A program made the position numbers and the translations under genes. Below are positions 1 through 8,003 of a DNA stretch of 34,744 nt, in pieces; within the stretch, counting starts at the first letter, position 1, and every line of letters begins with the position of its first letter. The stretch lies in assembly GCA_903875675.1 (NCBI GenBank), contig CAIQXC010000600.1, positions 1-34,744 on the forward strand. The letters are read 5' to 3'. Source of the stretch: Akkermansiaceae bacterium. Lineage in GTDB: Bacteria; Verrucomicrobiota; Verrucomicrobiia; Verrucomicrobiales; Akkermansiaceae. The notes under the pieces were generated by a model. That model was given only the letters and a program-made list of their open reading frames with translations. It was not told where the DNA came from and did not search any database.

Positions 1-1
1 C

Positions 2-178
2 TATTTGTTGGTCAGAGATTCGGATAGGATGCCAAGACCAGAAGACTCCATTCGCCTTCTTCAAGCCGCCAATTCCTATTTCCAAGAGGTCAAAAGCCGA
101 TTTCCCAATTGGAAGGCAGAATTGGTCAATGCCAGAATTCAAAAGACCCAAGACGCAATTGCCGAGCTCATGAAATGA
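2..178 (+). CDS. 3' end of an unidentified protein (58 codons visible, truncated by window start)
   Basis: Frame 2 is open from the window edge to TGA at 176-178: YLLVRDSDRMPRPEDSIRLLQAANSYFQEVKSRFPNWKAELVNARIQKTQDAIAELMK*. It has a plausible soluble-protein composition and is convergent with the next operon. It is absent from the ORF track because its start is outside the window. Confidence 0.6.
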   Translation, partial: YLLVRDSDRMPRPEDSIRLLQAANSYFQEVKSRFPNWKAELVNARIQKTQDAIAELMK

Positions 179-277
179 ATTCGAAAATGAAATTGAAGCC
201 CCCACCGACTTTGTAGTGCCTTTTGATACGGATCCCTGCAAAATCAAGGGCTGCAGCCTCATAATAAGAAACTCGGG

Positions 278-2671
278 TTAGCGGACCAGAATGGCATTTT
301 CGGGGCAGACTTCGCGGCAGGCGTTGCAGCGGGTGCAGAGGTCTGGGATGATCCAATGCTTTTGATAGGGAGCCATTGGGATGGCGTTGACCGGGCAATG
401 TTGGGCGCAGAGAGTGCAACCGATGCAGGCATCAGTGACCGAATAGGTGATGAGATCACGACATTTGCCGGCGGGGCAGCGGCCGTGAAGGTGGGCCTCA
501 AATTCATCGCGGAAAAACCGCAGTGACGAGAGCACCGGGTTGGGGGCGGTTTTGCCGAGTCCGCAGAGGCTGGCGCGGCGCACCATCTCGGAGAGGGTTT
601 CCAGGTCAGTTAGGTCATGAGCCTTGGCCTTGCCCTTGCAGATGCGCTCCAAGATATCGAGCATGCGGCGGGTACCGACGCGGCAGAACGTGCACTTGCC
701 GCATGACTCACACTGGCAAAACTCGAGGAAATAGCGCGCCATCTGCACCATGCAATCGTTTTGATCGAGCACAATCAGTCCGCCAGATCCCATGATGGCC
801 CCCACCTTTGATAGAGATTCGTAGTCGATCGGTGTGTCGGCCAAGGCAGCCGGGACGCAACCGCCGGACGGGCCGCCAACGAGCACGGCCTTGAACGGCG
901 AACCGTCCGGGGTACCGCCGCCGATGTCCTCGACGACCTCGCGGATGGTGATGCCCATGGGCACCTCGATGAGGCCGCCACGGGCGATTTTTCCGGCCAG
1001 AGCGAACACCTTGGTGCCCTTGCTGGTGGCACTGCCGATGGCCGCAAACGCCTCGCTGCCGTTGCGCACAATCCATGGCACGTTGGCAAAGGTCTCGACG
1101 TTGTTGATCAAGGTCGGCTTGTCGTGATAACCCTGCTCGGCTGGATAGGGCGGCTTGAGCCGGGGAATGCCGCGGCGGCCTTCCATCGACTCTAACATCG
1201 CAGTCTCCTCGCCGCATACAAACGCCCCGGCACCTTCAAACACATCAAGGTCAAAGGCAAAGGCGGATCCGAAAATGTTAGGTCCTAGTACACCGCGCTC
1301 CTGGCACAGGCGAAGGGCTTCACGCAGTCGCCTGACGGCCGATGGGTATTCTGCCCTCACATAGAGATATCCTTTGTTAGCTCCGACAGCGTAGGCGGCG
1401 ATGGCCATGCCCTCGATCACCCGGAAAGGAAATGACTCCATGAGCATCCGATCCATGAATGCCCCGGGGTCACCTTCATCGCCATTGCAGATGACGTATT
1501 TGCCATCCGCTGGCATGCCATGCACCACCCGCCATTTTCGGGCAGTGGGAAACCCCGCGCCACCCCGGCCGCGCAAGCCACTGCGATCGATGGTCTCGAT
1601 GACCTCAATGGGCGTTAGGCCATTGAGGCACTGGCGAAGGCCGGCGAATCCATCGTGGGCGAGGTATTCATCGAGTCCGAGGGGGTCGAGTTTGCCATAG
1701 TGCTCGGTGGCGATGTGACGCTGGCGGCCGAAAAATGCAGTCACCCGTGGGCTCGGGTTATCGGCCGTTCGGCCCGCGCCGACGTGCATATCGGCGGTCT
1801 CGCCGGACAGCCAGTCGAGAGCACTGGCGGCCCCACGGCGGAGCCAGGGCAGGATGCCGCGCGGTTTGAAGTGACGCCACAGCAGGGCATCGACTCGTTC
1901 GGGATGGATGCCGGAGAATTGGATAGGCGGGTGATTGGGGCGGGCAATCTCGATCAAGGGCGTGCGGTCGCACATGACGACGCAGCCGACGCGTTTGATG
2001 GTGGCATTGAGGTGGCCGCGGGCGACGGCAGCCTGCAATGCCTCATGGGTTTTGCCGCAACCGCGGGCGATGCAGCAGGAATCCAGGCAGATACGGATTT
2101 CGCCATCGGGCTTGGCAGGAGGAGCTAGAGCCGGGATACTGATTTTGCGGCGCTTGCTTTCGCGTTGTTCGCGGCGCAGAAACTCGTCCAGCATTTTGGG
2201 TCCCTTCTCGCGGGTCAAGTGGGCGTAACTGTCGTCATTGATCTGGACGACCGGTGCGAGCGTGCAACAGCCGACGCAGAAGACTTTCTCGACGGTGAAG
2301 ATCCCATCCTTATCGGTGTCCTCGCCGTCGCCAATGTGCAGATGTTTGCACAACGACTCGTGAATATCTTCCGCGCCCTGGATGTGGCAGGCCGTGCCAT
2401 TGCACACCTTGACGTGATGGCGGCCCATCGGCCGATGGCGGAACTGCGCGTAAAATGTCGAGACCCCGTCCAGAGTGGCGGGTGGAATACCGGTGAGCTC
2501 ACAGACCCGGCGCATCGCCGCGTCGGGCAAATACCGGTAGTGGACTTGCAGCGCTTGGAGGATCGGAATCGCCTGTTCGGCGGTGCCGCCAAGGCGGCTA
2601 ACAACATCATCGACATAACTCAAGTCGAGAGCGGCGGCAGGCGGCGGCGAAATCTGTAACTTACTTGCCAT
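278..2671 (-). CDS. Fused NADH-oxidising flavoprotein: NuoE-like [2Fe-2S] + second thioredoxin-like [2Fe-2S] + NuoF-like FMN/NAD/[4Fe-4S] + C-terminal 2x[4Fe-4S] ferredoxin (HydC/HydB-like architecture)
   Basis: NuoE motif CNGTACHIQ...CVGCC; second TrxFd CLDSCCIARGC...VGCVVMC; NuoF GRGGAGFPTARKW and CESCGKCTFCRVGTRRM; C-terminal CIGCTLCAQHCPVNAI and CTRCNACREVCPENAI. Preferred start is MASKLQ at 2671, which overlaps the upstream gene's stop by 11 nt; the ORF-track start at 2758 would overlap it far more. Confidence 0.93.
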   Translation of the reverse strand: MASKLQISPPPAAALDLSYVDDVVSRLGGTAEQAIPILQALQVHYRYLPDAAMRRVCELTGIPPATLDGVSTFYAQFRHRPMGRHHVKVCNGTACHIQGAEDIHESLCKHLHIGDGEDTDKDGIFTVEKVFCVGCCTLAPVVQINDDSYAHLTREKGPKMLDEFLRREQRESKRRKISIPALAPPAKPDGEIRICLDSCCIARGCGKTHEALQAAVARGHLNATIKRVGCVVMCDRTPLIEIARPNHPPIQFSGIHPERVDALLWRHFKPRGILPWLRRGAASALDWLSGETADMHVGAGRTADNPSPRVTAFFGRQRHIATEHYGKLDPLGLDEYLAHDGFAGLRQCLNGLTPIEVIETIDRSGLRGRGGAGFPTARKWRVVHGMPADGKYVICNGDEGDPGAFMDRMLMESFPFRVIEGMAIAAYAVGANKGYLYVRAEYPSAVRRLREALRLCQERGVLGPNIFGSAFAFDLDVFEGAGAFVCGEETAMLESMEGRRGIPRLKPPYPAEQGYHDKPTLINNVETFANVPWIVRNGSEAFAAIGSATSKGTKVFALAGKIARGGLIEVPMGITIREVVEDIGGGTPDGSPFKAVLVGGPSGGCVPAALADTPIDYESLSKVGAIMGSGGLIVLDQNDCMVQMARYFLEFCQCESCGKCTFCRVGTRRMLDILERICKGKAKAHDLTDLETLSEMVRRASLCGLGKTAPNPVLSSLRFFRDEFEAHLHGRCPAGKCRDLITYSVTDACIGCTLCAQHCPVNAIPMAPYQKHWIIPDLCTRCNACREVCPENAILVR

Positions 2672-4457
2672 CCTTGGTGCCAATGCAGAACAGGTGCTTT
2701 TTGCCGCGCAGATAGATGCGGCCCGGAGCGAACGCCGGCGAGGCTCCAGTGCCTTCACCGAGGGCGGAACGAGCGGTTTCCTTGAAGCCTTCCTTGCTAG
2801 CCTCGCCGCTGATCATGATTCCTTTGCTTGTTAGAAGGTGAATACGCCCGTTGAACATGCTGGGGGATGCCTGGATGATGGCCTTGGTATCGAATTGCCA
2901 CAGGTGATCGCCGGTGAGCGCATCGAAGGCGTGGAGCTTGCCCATGTACACCGAGTACAGCCGCGGCCCGTCACACAACAAACTGCATATATCCGGCAAT
3001 CCGTTATCTTCCTGTTGCCAAGCAATTTTGCTGGCGGTCACGTCGCCGCTGCCGTCGGGCTTGATTGCGGCGATGCTGGTTTGATCGCAGGCGACATAGA
3101 CCAAATCATTGGCATAGGCAGGCGAGGTGGCGACGTCGCCGCGCATGCATTTGGCGCGCCACAGTTCCTTGCCGGTGGGCGGATCGTAGGCGATGACCAA
3201 GGGGTCTGCAGAGGTGATGATTTGTTCGCGGCCCGCGTGTTGGATGATGATGGGCGACGCCCACGAATTAGCGACCGGACGCGGCGTGGACCATACAGGT
3301 TCGCCGGTATTGGCGTCCAGCGCCATGATCTTTGACTTGCCATCCTTGGGTCCGCCTTGATCAAACACCACGATCACGCGGTTATGCCAGAGGGTCAGCG
3401 AGGTGGCGTGGCCATAGTTGTTTTGCGGCGTTCCAAGGCTTCGGGCCCACAGGTGCTTGCCGCCCGCGCTGAAGCCTGCGACGTCGCCATTGGCAAAGAT
3501 GGCGAACACGCGGCGACCGTCGGTGGCGGCGCTGGATGCGGCGAAGCCAGTGCTTTCATCGGGTTCCGGCGCTTCCTCGCCGGCACTTGGTGGCAGGACC
3601 ACCGGCTCCTTCCACAACTGCGTGCCTGTGGTGGCGTCGAAGCAATAGACTTCGCGGCGCTTGGCAGTAGCTCCTGTTAGGAAGACACGATTGCCCCAGA
3701 TGACGGGGGAATTTTCACCGGGCAGGCCGATTTCCGTTTGCCACAAAATGTTTTTGCTGGTGGTGCCGTCCCAATCGTCTGGCAGTTTGGGCAGGGCTGA
3801 GATGCCTGATCCGTTAGGCCCGCGGAAATACGGCCAGTTGTTAGCCACATCTTCGGCGCTGGGAAACCAGGCGGAGTCGATGGGTCCGTCGATAGCGGCG
3901 GCCGCAGGAACCGCTATGGACAATGATGATTTTGCTAGTGACGGCTGCCAGTGGCTGTCGTTGTCCCAGACGAGGGCGAGAGTGAGACCAGCGAGCCCGA
4001 GGGTGCTGCCGGTGACGGCCTTGGCGGCGAGAGCCGTGTTGCGCAGCGGGTCGGGAGGGCGCGTGGAGATATTAGGAATGGTCACAAGCGGGCGGCGCAG
4101 GTGGCGGGCGAGTTTGAGTGCGCCGAGGAACACTGCGGCACCAGCCAACAAGCACCAGGCACCCCGGTTGGCGAGTTTTTCGCGCCGGAAGTAATCTTCA
4201 CGCAGGTGCTGGTCGAGACCGCGGATCTTTTGTTTGAGGTCGTCGTTTTTCGGATCTTCGCGCAAGGTGGTTTTGAGTGGGGCAAGTTCGCGGGCCTCGA
4301 CGAGGCGCACCTTGCCATTGCCGAGGCCGCGATGCAGATAGACGGTGTTGACGACCAGCAAGGAGGCCAGCGCCAGCGAAAAAACCCCGGCGATGAGAGC
4401 GATGCGCGAACATGCCTGCGCCCAAACGACATGCAGCAATTTTTTAGGATGATCCAC
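2661..4457 (-). CDS. Membrane-anchored PQQ-like (BamB-like) beta-propeller protein
   Basis: Repeated propeller motifs (WPYFRGPNGSGIS, YCFDATTGTQLWKEP, IMALDANTGEPVWSTP, HAFDALTGDHLWQFD) and N-terminal hydrophobic helices. Likely GTG start (VDHPKKLL) at 4457, preceded by GAAGGAGG, rather than the ORF-track start at 4547. Confidence 0.85.
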   Translation of the reverse strand: MDHPKKLLHVVWAQACSRIALIAGVFSLALASLLVVNTVYLHRGLGNGKVRLVEARELAPLKTTLREDPKNDDLKQKIRGLDQHLREDYFRREKLANRGAWCLLAGAAVFLGALKLARHLRRPLVTIPNISTRPPDPLRNTALAAKAVTGSTLGLAGLTLALVWDNDSHWQPSLAKSSLSIAVPAAAAIDGPIDSAWFPSAEDVANNWPYFRGPNGSGISALPKLPDDWDGTTSKNILWQTEIGLPGENSPVIWGNRVFLTGATAKRREVYCFDATTGTQLWKEPVVLPPSAGEEAPEPDESTGFAASSAATDGRRVFAIFANGDVAGFSAGGKHLWARSLGTPQNNYGHATSLTLWHNRVIVVFDQGGPKDGKSKIMALDANTGEPVWSTPRPVANSWASPIIIQHAGREQIITSADPLVIAYDPPTGKELWRAKCMRGDVATSPAYANDLVYVACDQTSIAAIKPDGSGDVTASKIAWQQEDNGLPDICSLLCDGPRLYSVYMGKLHAFDALTGDHLWQFDTKAIIQASPSMFNGRIHLLTSKGIMISGEASKEGFKETARSALGEGTGASPAFAPGRIYLRGKKHLFCIGTKDGK

Positions 4458-5862
4458 GGTTCCCTCCTTCTGATGGTAATGACACGGGCAGGCCGCGGCG
4501 CAGCAATTCATACGGGCAAGCGGAAAAACAACGGGTGCATGAAACACAGCGGCCGCTGTCGGTTTCGTAATCGGGCGAGCTGGCAGGGAAGAAGATGCGG
4601 GCGAGCTTGAGCGCCAGCACCAGACCGAAAGCCACCCCGATCCAGCGGCCGAGGTATAGGAAGCGCGCTTCGAGCGCCGTGGCCCTCGAGAAGACGGTTA
4701 GGCGATCAGCGGCGTGCTGGCGAAACGCAGTGAGTTCGTCCGGCGGCGTTCCTATCAAAGTCCCTTGTTCCTGGGCTTGGACCAGAGTGGCGAGCTTGCC
4801 CTCAGGATGAAGGGCCAGCGAAGCGAGTCCGACTTTGCCGCCGAGCCAGCCAAAAAGCAGCGCAGCGAGCGGCAGCATCAGGGCCAGAAGCACGATGCGT
4901 TGGCGCCCGCTGGCAATGCGCTCGCGGCCTTGTTTGGCAGGCATCGGCGGGTTGAGCGCGCCAAACGGGCAGGAGCATTCGCACAAGCGGCATTGGGTGC
5001 AGGTGCCCGGGGTGACCGTCGGCCGCCATTTGGCGAAGCGCGCGGCCACACCTAACAAAGCGCCATAGGGGCAGAGATACCGGCAATACGGCCGCCCGAC
5101 AAACATGGATAGAACGAGCAGGGCGACGCCGGAGACGAGCATGACGCGCGGCCCGGCCATGCGGAAGATGCCGACAAATGGGTCGAACTTACAAATGAGA
5201 AACAGCGTGCCGGTAGCGGCTAACAACACCGCCAGCGCGAGGTGGATCCATGGCAGCACGCGCAAGCATTCATCGAGCCAGCCGGGCACCTTGAGCGGCT
5301 TGACGAGGACCAAATCCTGGAGTGCCCCGTGCGGGCAGACGCCGGCACAAAACCCACGGCCCCAGACCAGCGCCACCACCAAAGGAAGCGTGAACAAGGC
5401 GATCACCGCCAGTGGCACCGCATACGTTGGGTCAGCGATGCCGAGGGCCACATTTTGGATCGAGCCGATGGCACACACACAACCGCGCCGCCAAAACCCG
5501 AAATACGCCAGCGAGGCAAGCGAGAGGATGACGACGCCGCGACGCGAGCGTTGGCGCAGGCTCAGCCACGAGGCGACGGCGAGACCGATGGCCAGCACGG
5601 CGACATCGAGCCAGCCGGTGCTGCGAGGTTGGGGATTGGGAACGACCAACTGGGGCACGGCATGGCCGGAAAAATCCGGTGGTGGAAACCGCTCGACGCC
5701 AAAGACGGAGTCGGCCCCCATGAACAAGAGCAGCAGGACCAGCACAGGTAGCAGGCGGGCAAAGAGGCTGGCTGATAGGAAAACAGTCTTCCAGCCAGTG
5801 GTGGAAGACGGCGTCTCCCATGGCATGCGGGACGCCTGTGCTGCGGTGATGACGCGGCTCAT
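4444..5862 (-). CDS. Multi-TM polyferredoxin membrane protein, NapH/NosR-C-terminal-like
   Basis: Several TM helices; FCAGVCPHGALQDL, YCRYLCPYGALLG, CTQCRLCECSCPFGALNPP and C-terminal CVSCTRCFSACPYELL. Start MSRVIT at 5862 makes an ATGA overlap with the upstream stop. Confidence 0.9.
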   Translation of the reverse strand: MSRVITAAQASRMPWETPSSTTGWKTVFLSASLFARLLPVLVLLLLFMGADSVFGVERFPPPDFSGHAVPQLVVPNPQPRSTGWLDVAVLAIGLAVASWLSLRQRSRRGVVILSLASLAYFGFWRRGCVCAIGSIQNVALGIADPTYAVPLAVIALFTLPLVVALVWGRGFCAGVCPHGALQDLVLVKPLKVPGWLDECLRVLPWIHLALAVLLAATGTLFLICKFDPFVGIFRMAGPRVMLVSGVALLVLSMFVGRPYCRYLCPYGALLGVAARFAKWRPTVTPGTCTQCRLCECSCPFGALNPPMPAKQGRERIASGRQRIVLLALMLPLAALLFGWLGGKVGLASLALHPEGKLATLVQAQEQGTLIGTPPDELTAFRQHAADRLTVFSRATALEARFLYLGRWIGVAFGLVLALKLARIFFPASSPDYETDSGRCVSCTRCFSACPYELLRRGLPVSLPSEGGNRGSS

Positions 5863-6677
5863 TTGGCTGAGGCACCCTTTCCGCGCAGAAGGTAGGGTTT
5901 GGTGAGAGGCACCTGATGAAATGCTTGGGCCGGGCAGGCGGTGGCGATGGAGCAGATGTTGCAGTTGATGCAGCGGTCGTGGCACACTTGGAGGTAGAGC
6001 GAGCCGTTGCCAAACATGTTGCAACCCTTCACGCACTTGCCGCAGCCCACACATAACTCCTTGTTGATACTATATTCGTAGTACGGATCCTCGATAAACT
6101 CGCGTTTGATCGCACCGGTCGGGCATAACTGGTTTTCAGCACCCTCGTCGAGATTGATAGGTTCCGGTTCGAAGTAACCGGTGCATAACTTGCAGTAGCC
6201 GCACATGCCGTACGAGTGAACGCACTTGACGGCGGACACCTCCAGCACGCAGTCGGTGGCGCAGCGGCCGCACTGGATGCATTGGTTCGGGTCGATTTGC
6301 CAGCGGGTGGCGTCCTTGCTTTCGCGACCGCTCAAAAAGCCGGCGGCGGCGCCAAATCCGAGCAAGCTGGCACCGCGAGCGCCGCTTTTGAGCAACTCGC
6401 GGCGGCTGATGGCGTGGCGGGAGAACTGGGCGGCAGGGAGGGAGGCACTGGGGAGGGGCGGTTCATTGACGGAAGAGTGTTGGGCAGGATGCCCAACACT
6501 GCCGGCGGGACGCCGGCGCTCCCCAGCGTCCCGCTGGTTCTCCCCAGCGTCCCGCTGGTTCTCCCGATCGTCCCGCTGGTTCTCCCGATCGTCCCGCTGG
6601 TTCTCCCGATCGGGACGCTGGTTGTCTCCGGCGGGACGCTGATTCTCTCCGGCGGAGGTGGGGGCTTCTTCACTCAT
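5859..6677 (-). CDS. Tat-type polyferredoxin (NapG-like) with an unusual ~90-aa repeat-containing N-terminal extension before the RR motif
   Basis: SRRELLKSGARGASLLGFGAAAGFLSG Tat-like signal; CIQCGRCATDC, CGYCKLC, CVGCGKCVKGC, CINCNICSIATACP cluster motifs; ATGA overlap with the upstream gene at 6674-6677. Confidence 0.88.
   Translation of the reverse strand: MSEEAPTSAGENQRPAGDNQRPDRENQRDDRENQRDDRENQRDAGENQRDAGERRRPAGSVGHPAQHSSVNEPPLPSASLPAAQFSRHAISRRELLKSGARGASLLGFGAAAGFLSGRESKDATRWQIDPNQCIQCGRCATDCVLEVSAVKCVHSYGMCGYCKLCTGYFEPEPINLDEGAENQLCPTGAIKREFIEDPYYEYSINKELCVGCGKCVKGCNMFGNGSLYLQVCHDRCINCNICSIATACPAQAFHQVPLTKPYLLRGKGASAK
6476..6517. repeat. Two abutting perfect hairpins: AGTGTTGGGCA-gga-TGCCCAACACT and GCCGGCG-gga-CGCCGGC
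   Basis: 11-bp stem at 6476-6500 and 7-bp stem at 6501-6517, read directly; both lie in the 5859..6677 CDS. Confidence 0.9.
6504..6650 (-). repeat. Seven-copy 21-bp tandem repeat inside the Tat-ferredoxin coding region (heptapeptides such as RENQRDD, GENQRDA)
   Basis: Units on the coding strand such as GATCGGGAGAACCAGCGGGAC; peptide GENQRPA/GDNQRPD/RENQRDD/RENQRDD/RENQRDA/GENQRDA/GERRRPA. Confidence 0.9.
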
Positions 6678-7744
6678 TTGCGTTGCATGATGCGGATGAG
6701 GCCACTGACACTGTCGAGGACCAGCACGCGGCCTTGTGGGTCGATGGCGGCATAGACGCCTGAGCCGAGGGCGTCGGTGGTGCCGGCATTGGCGGCTTGG
6801 AGGTATTCTGGAAACGCGTCGGGGCCTGCGACGAGGCCGGTGAACTCTCCGGTGGAGTTATACAATTTCACTCGGGGCAGGCCTTTTTCGCAGGTGACGA
6901 AGCTGCCGTCGGGGAAGACGTCGAAGCTCACCGGATTGCAGCAACCGCAAAACCCCGCCACCGCAAACGACCCTTGGCCCCATGCCACCTCTAGATCGCC
7001 ATCCAAGGTGAACGCTTCGATTTGGTGCTCACCCGGATTGGCGATGCGCAGGAGGCCGTCGGGAGCCATGCGGACACAAAAGTACGGGCTGGGCACGACG
7101 AATCCCTTGAGGTTGCGGGCAGGATCTCGGGCACCGATGACGCCTAGTTTTTTTCCGCTGGCATCGAGTTTGAGGACCACCCGGTTGGCGGCATCCGCAA
7201 CAAACACCAAATCACCCGCCAATGCGATGGACGTCGGCAGCAGGTTCTCCGGCAAGCCGCTCCACACCGCCAGCACCGCTCCACTGGCATCAAGCACGGA
7301 AATTTTCCCCAACTGGCCGACCATCATTTCCCCGGATGCTCGCCATGCAATGGAATACACTGGCTGGTCCAACGGAATCTTGAGACCCGCCTCGCCCTTG
7401 GCCGAAAATTTGTGGATGCCACCACTGCCGCCGACGACAATTGTGGAGTCGGCAGCCACCGCCAAGGCCCGGGCGTGTTCCAGACCTGAGGCGAAGCGGG
7501 TGATTTCCTGGTACCGCAGCAACGCCGGATCAGACTTCTGAAAGCGTGCCACATCGTAGGTGAATTCATCGCCAAGCACCGGTTTGCGGGCGGGGGCAGC
7601 GGTTTGCTTGCGGGTTAGCCTGGCGATGGTCAGCCCGGTGAGTCCGCCGAGGCCGGCGATGCCACCGCCCCAAGCTGCCGCCAGCAGGAATGACCGGCGT
7701 TGGGGTGAAGCTGATGCACTCTTATGATCCGCGTCTTCAGACAT
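6674..7744 (-). CDS. Secreted NHL-repeat-like beta-propeller protein with Tat-like signal
   Basis: N-terminus SPQRRSFLLAAAWGGGIAGLGGLTG; NHL-like repeats (GSGGIHKFSAKGE, FVADAANRVVLKLDASGKKLG, RIANPGEHQIEAFTLDGDL, FVTCEKGLPRVKLYNSTGEF). Confidence 0.85.
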   Translation of the reverse strand: MSEDADHKSASASPQRRSFLLAAAWGGGIAGLGGLTGLTIARLTRKQTAAPARKPVLGDEFTYDVARFQKSDPALLRYQEITRFASGLEHARALAVAADSTIVVGGSGGIHKFSAKGEAGLKIPLDQPVYSIAWRASGEMMVGQLGKISVLDASGAVLAVWSGLPENLLPTSIALAGDLVFVADAANRVVLKLDASGKKLGVIGARDPARNLKGFVVPSPYFCVRMAPDGLLRIANPGEHQIEAFTLDGDLEVAWGQGSFAVAGFCGCCNPVSFDVFPDGSFVTCEKGLPRVKLYNSTGEFTGLVAGPDAFPEYLQAANAGTTDALGSGVYAAIDPQGRVLVLDSVSGLIRIMQRK

Positions 7745-8003
7745 GGCCTAACGTAGGTTTGATGCCACCACCTTTGCGGTCCGGCTGGATTTGGCTTTTC
7801 GTATCCAACGCCTTCGGCAGACTGCAGTCCCCAAATACCGGGCAGCCGCCGCATGGGTTGCTGCGCGGGCACTGGCCGTGGCGGCCGCGCCAACCGAGCG
7901 ATGCGGCGATGCCTCCGAGAGCGAGAAATCCGCTACAGCGCAGGCAAGTCCGGAGGATGTCCCGTCGATGAGTCATGCGGCCAATACCTTCGTTCGTGCT
8001 CAT
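7737..8003 (-). CDS. Small 88-aa protein with Tat/TM-like N-terminus and CX5CX2CX5C motif, function unknown
   Basis: MTHRRDILRTCLRCSGFLALGGIAASLGWRG then CPRSNPCGGCPVFGDC. The start overlaps the upstream stop by ATGA (8000-8003) and the stop overlaps the downstream start (7737-7744). Confidence 0.72.
   Translation of the reverse strand: MSTNEGIGRMTHRRDILRTCLRCSGFLALGGIAASLGWRGRHGQCPRSNPCGGCPVFGDCSLPKALDTKSQIQPDRKGGGIKPTLGHV

Noticed and set aside
278-2671. Possibility that the fusion marks a complete [FeFe]- or [NiFe]-hydrogenase operon
   Set aside because: No H-cluster or NiFe large-subunit motifs in any neighbouring ORF in the window.
5105-5905. Plus-strand ORFs opposite the NapH-like gene
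   Set aside because: No domain features; antisense to a multi-TM Fe-S protein.
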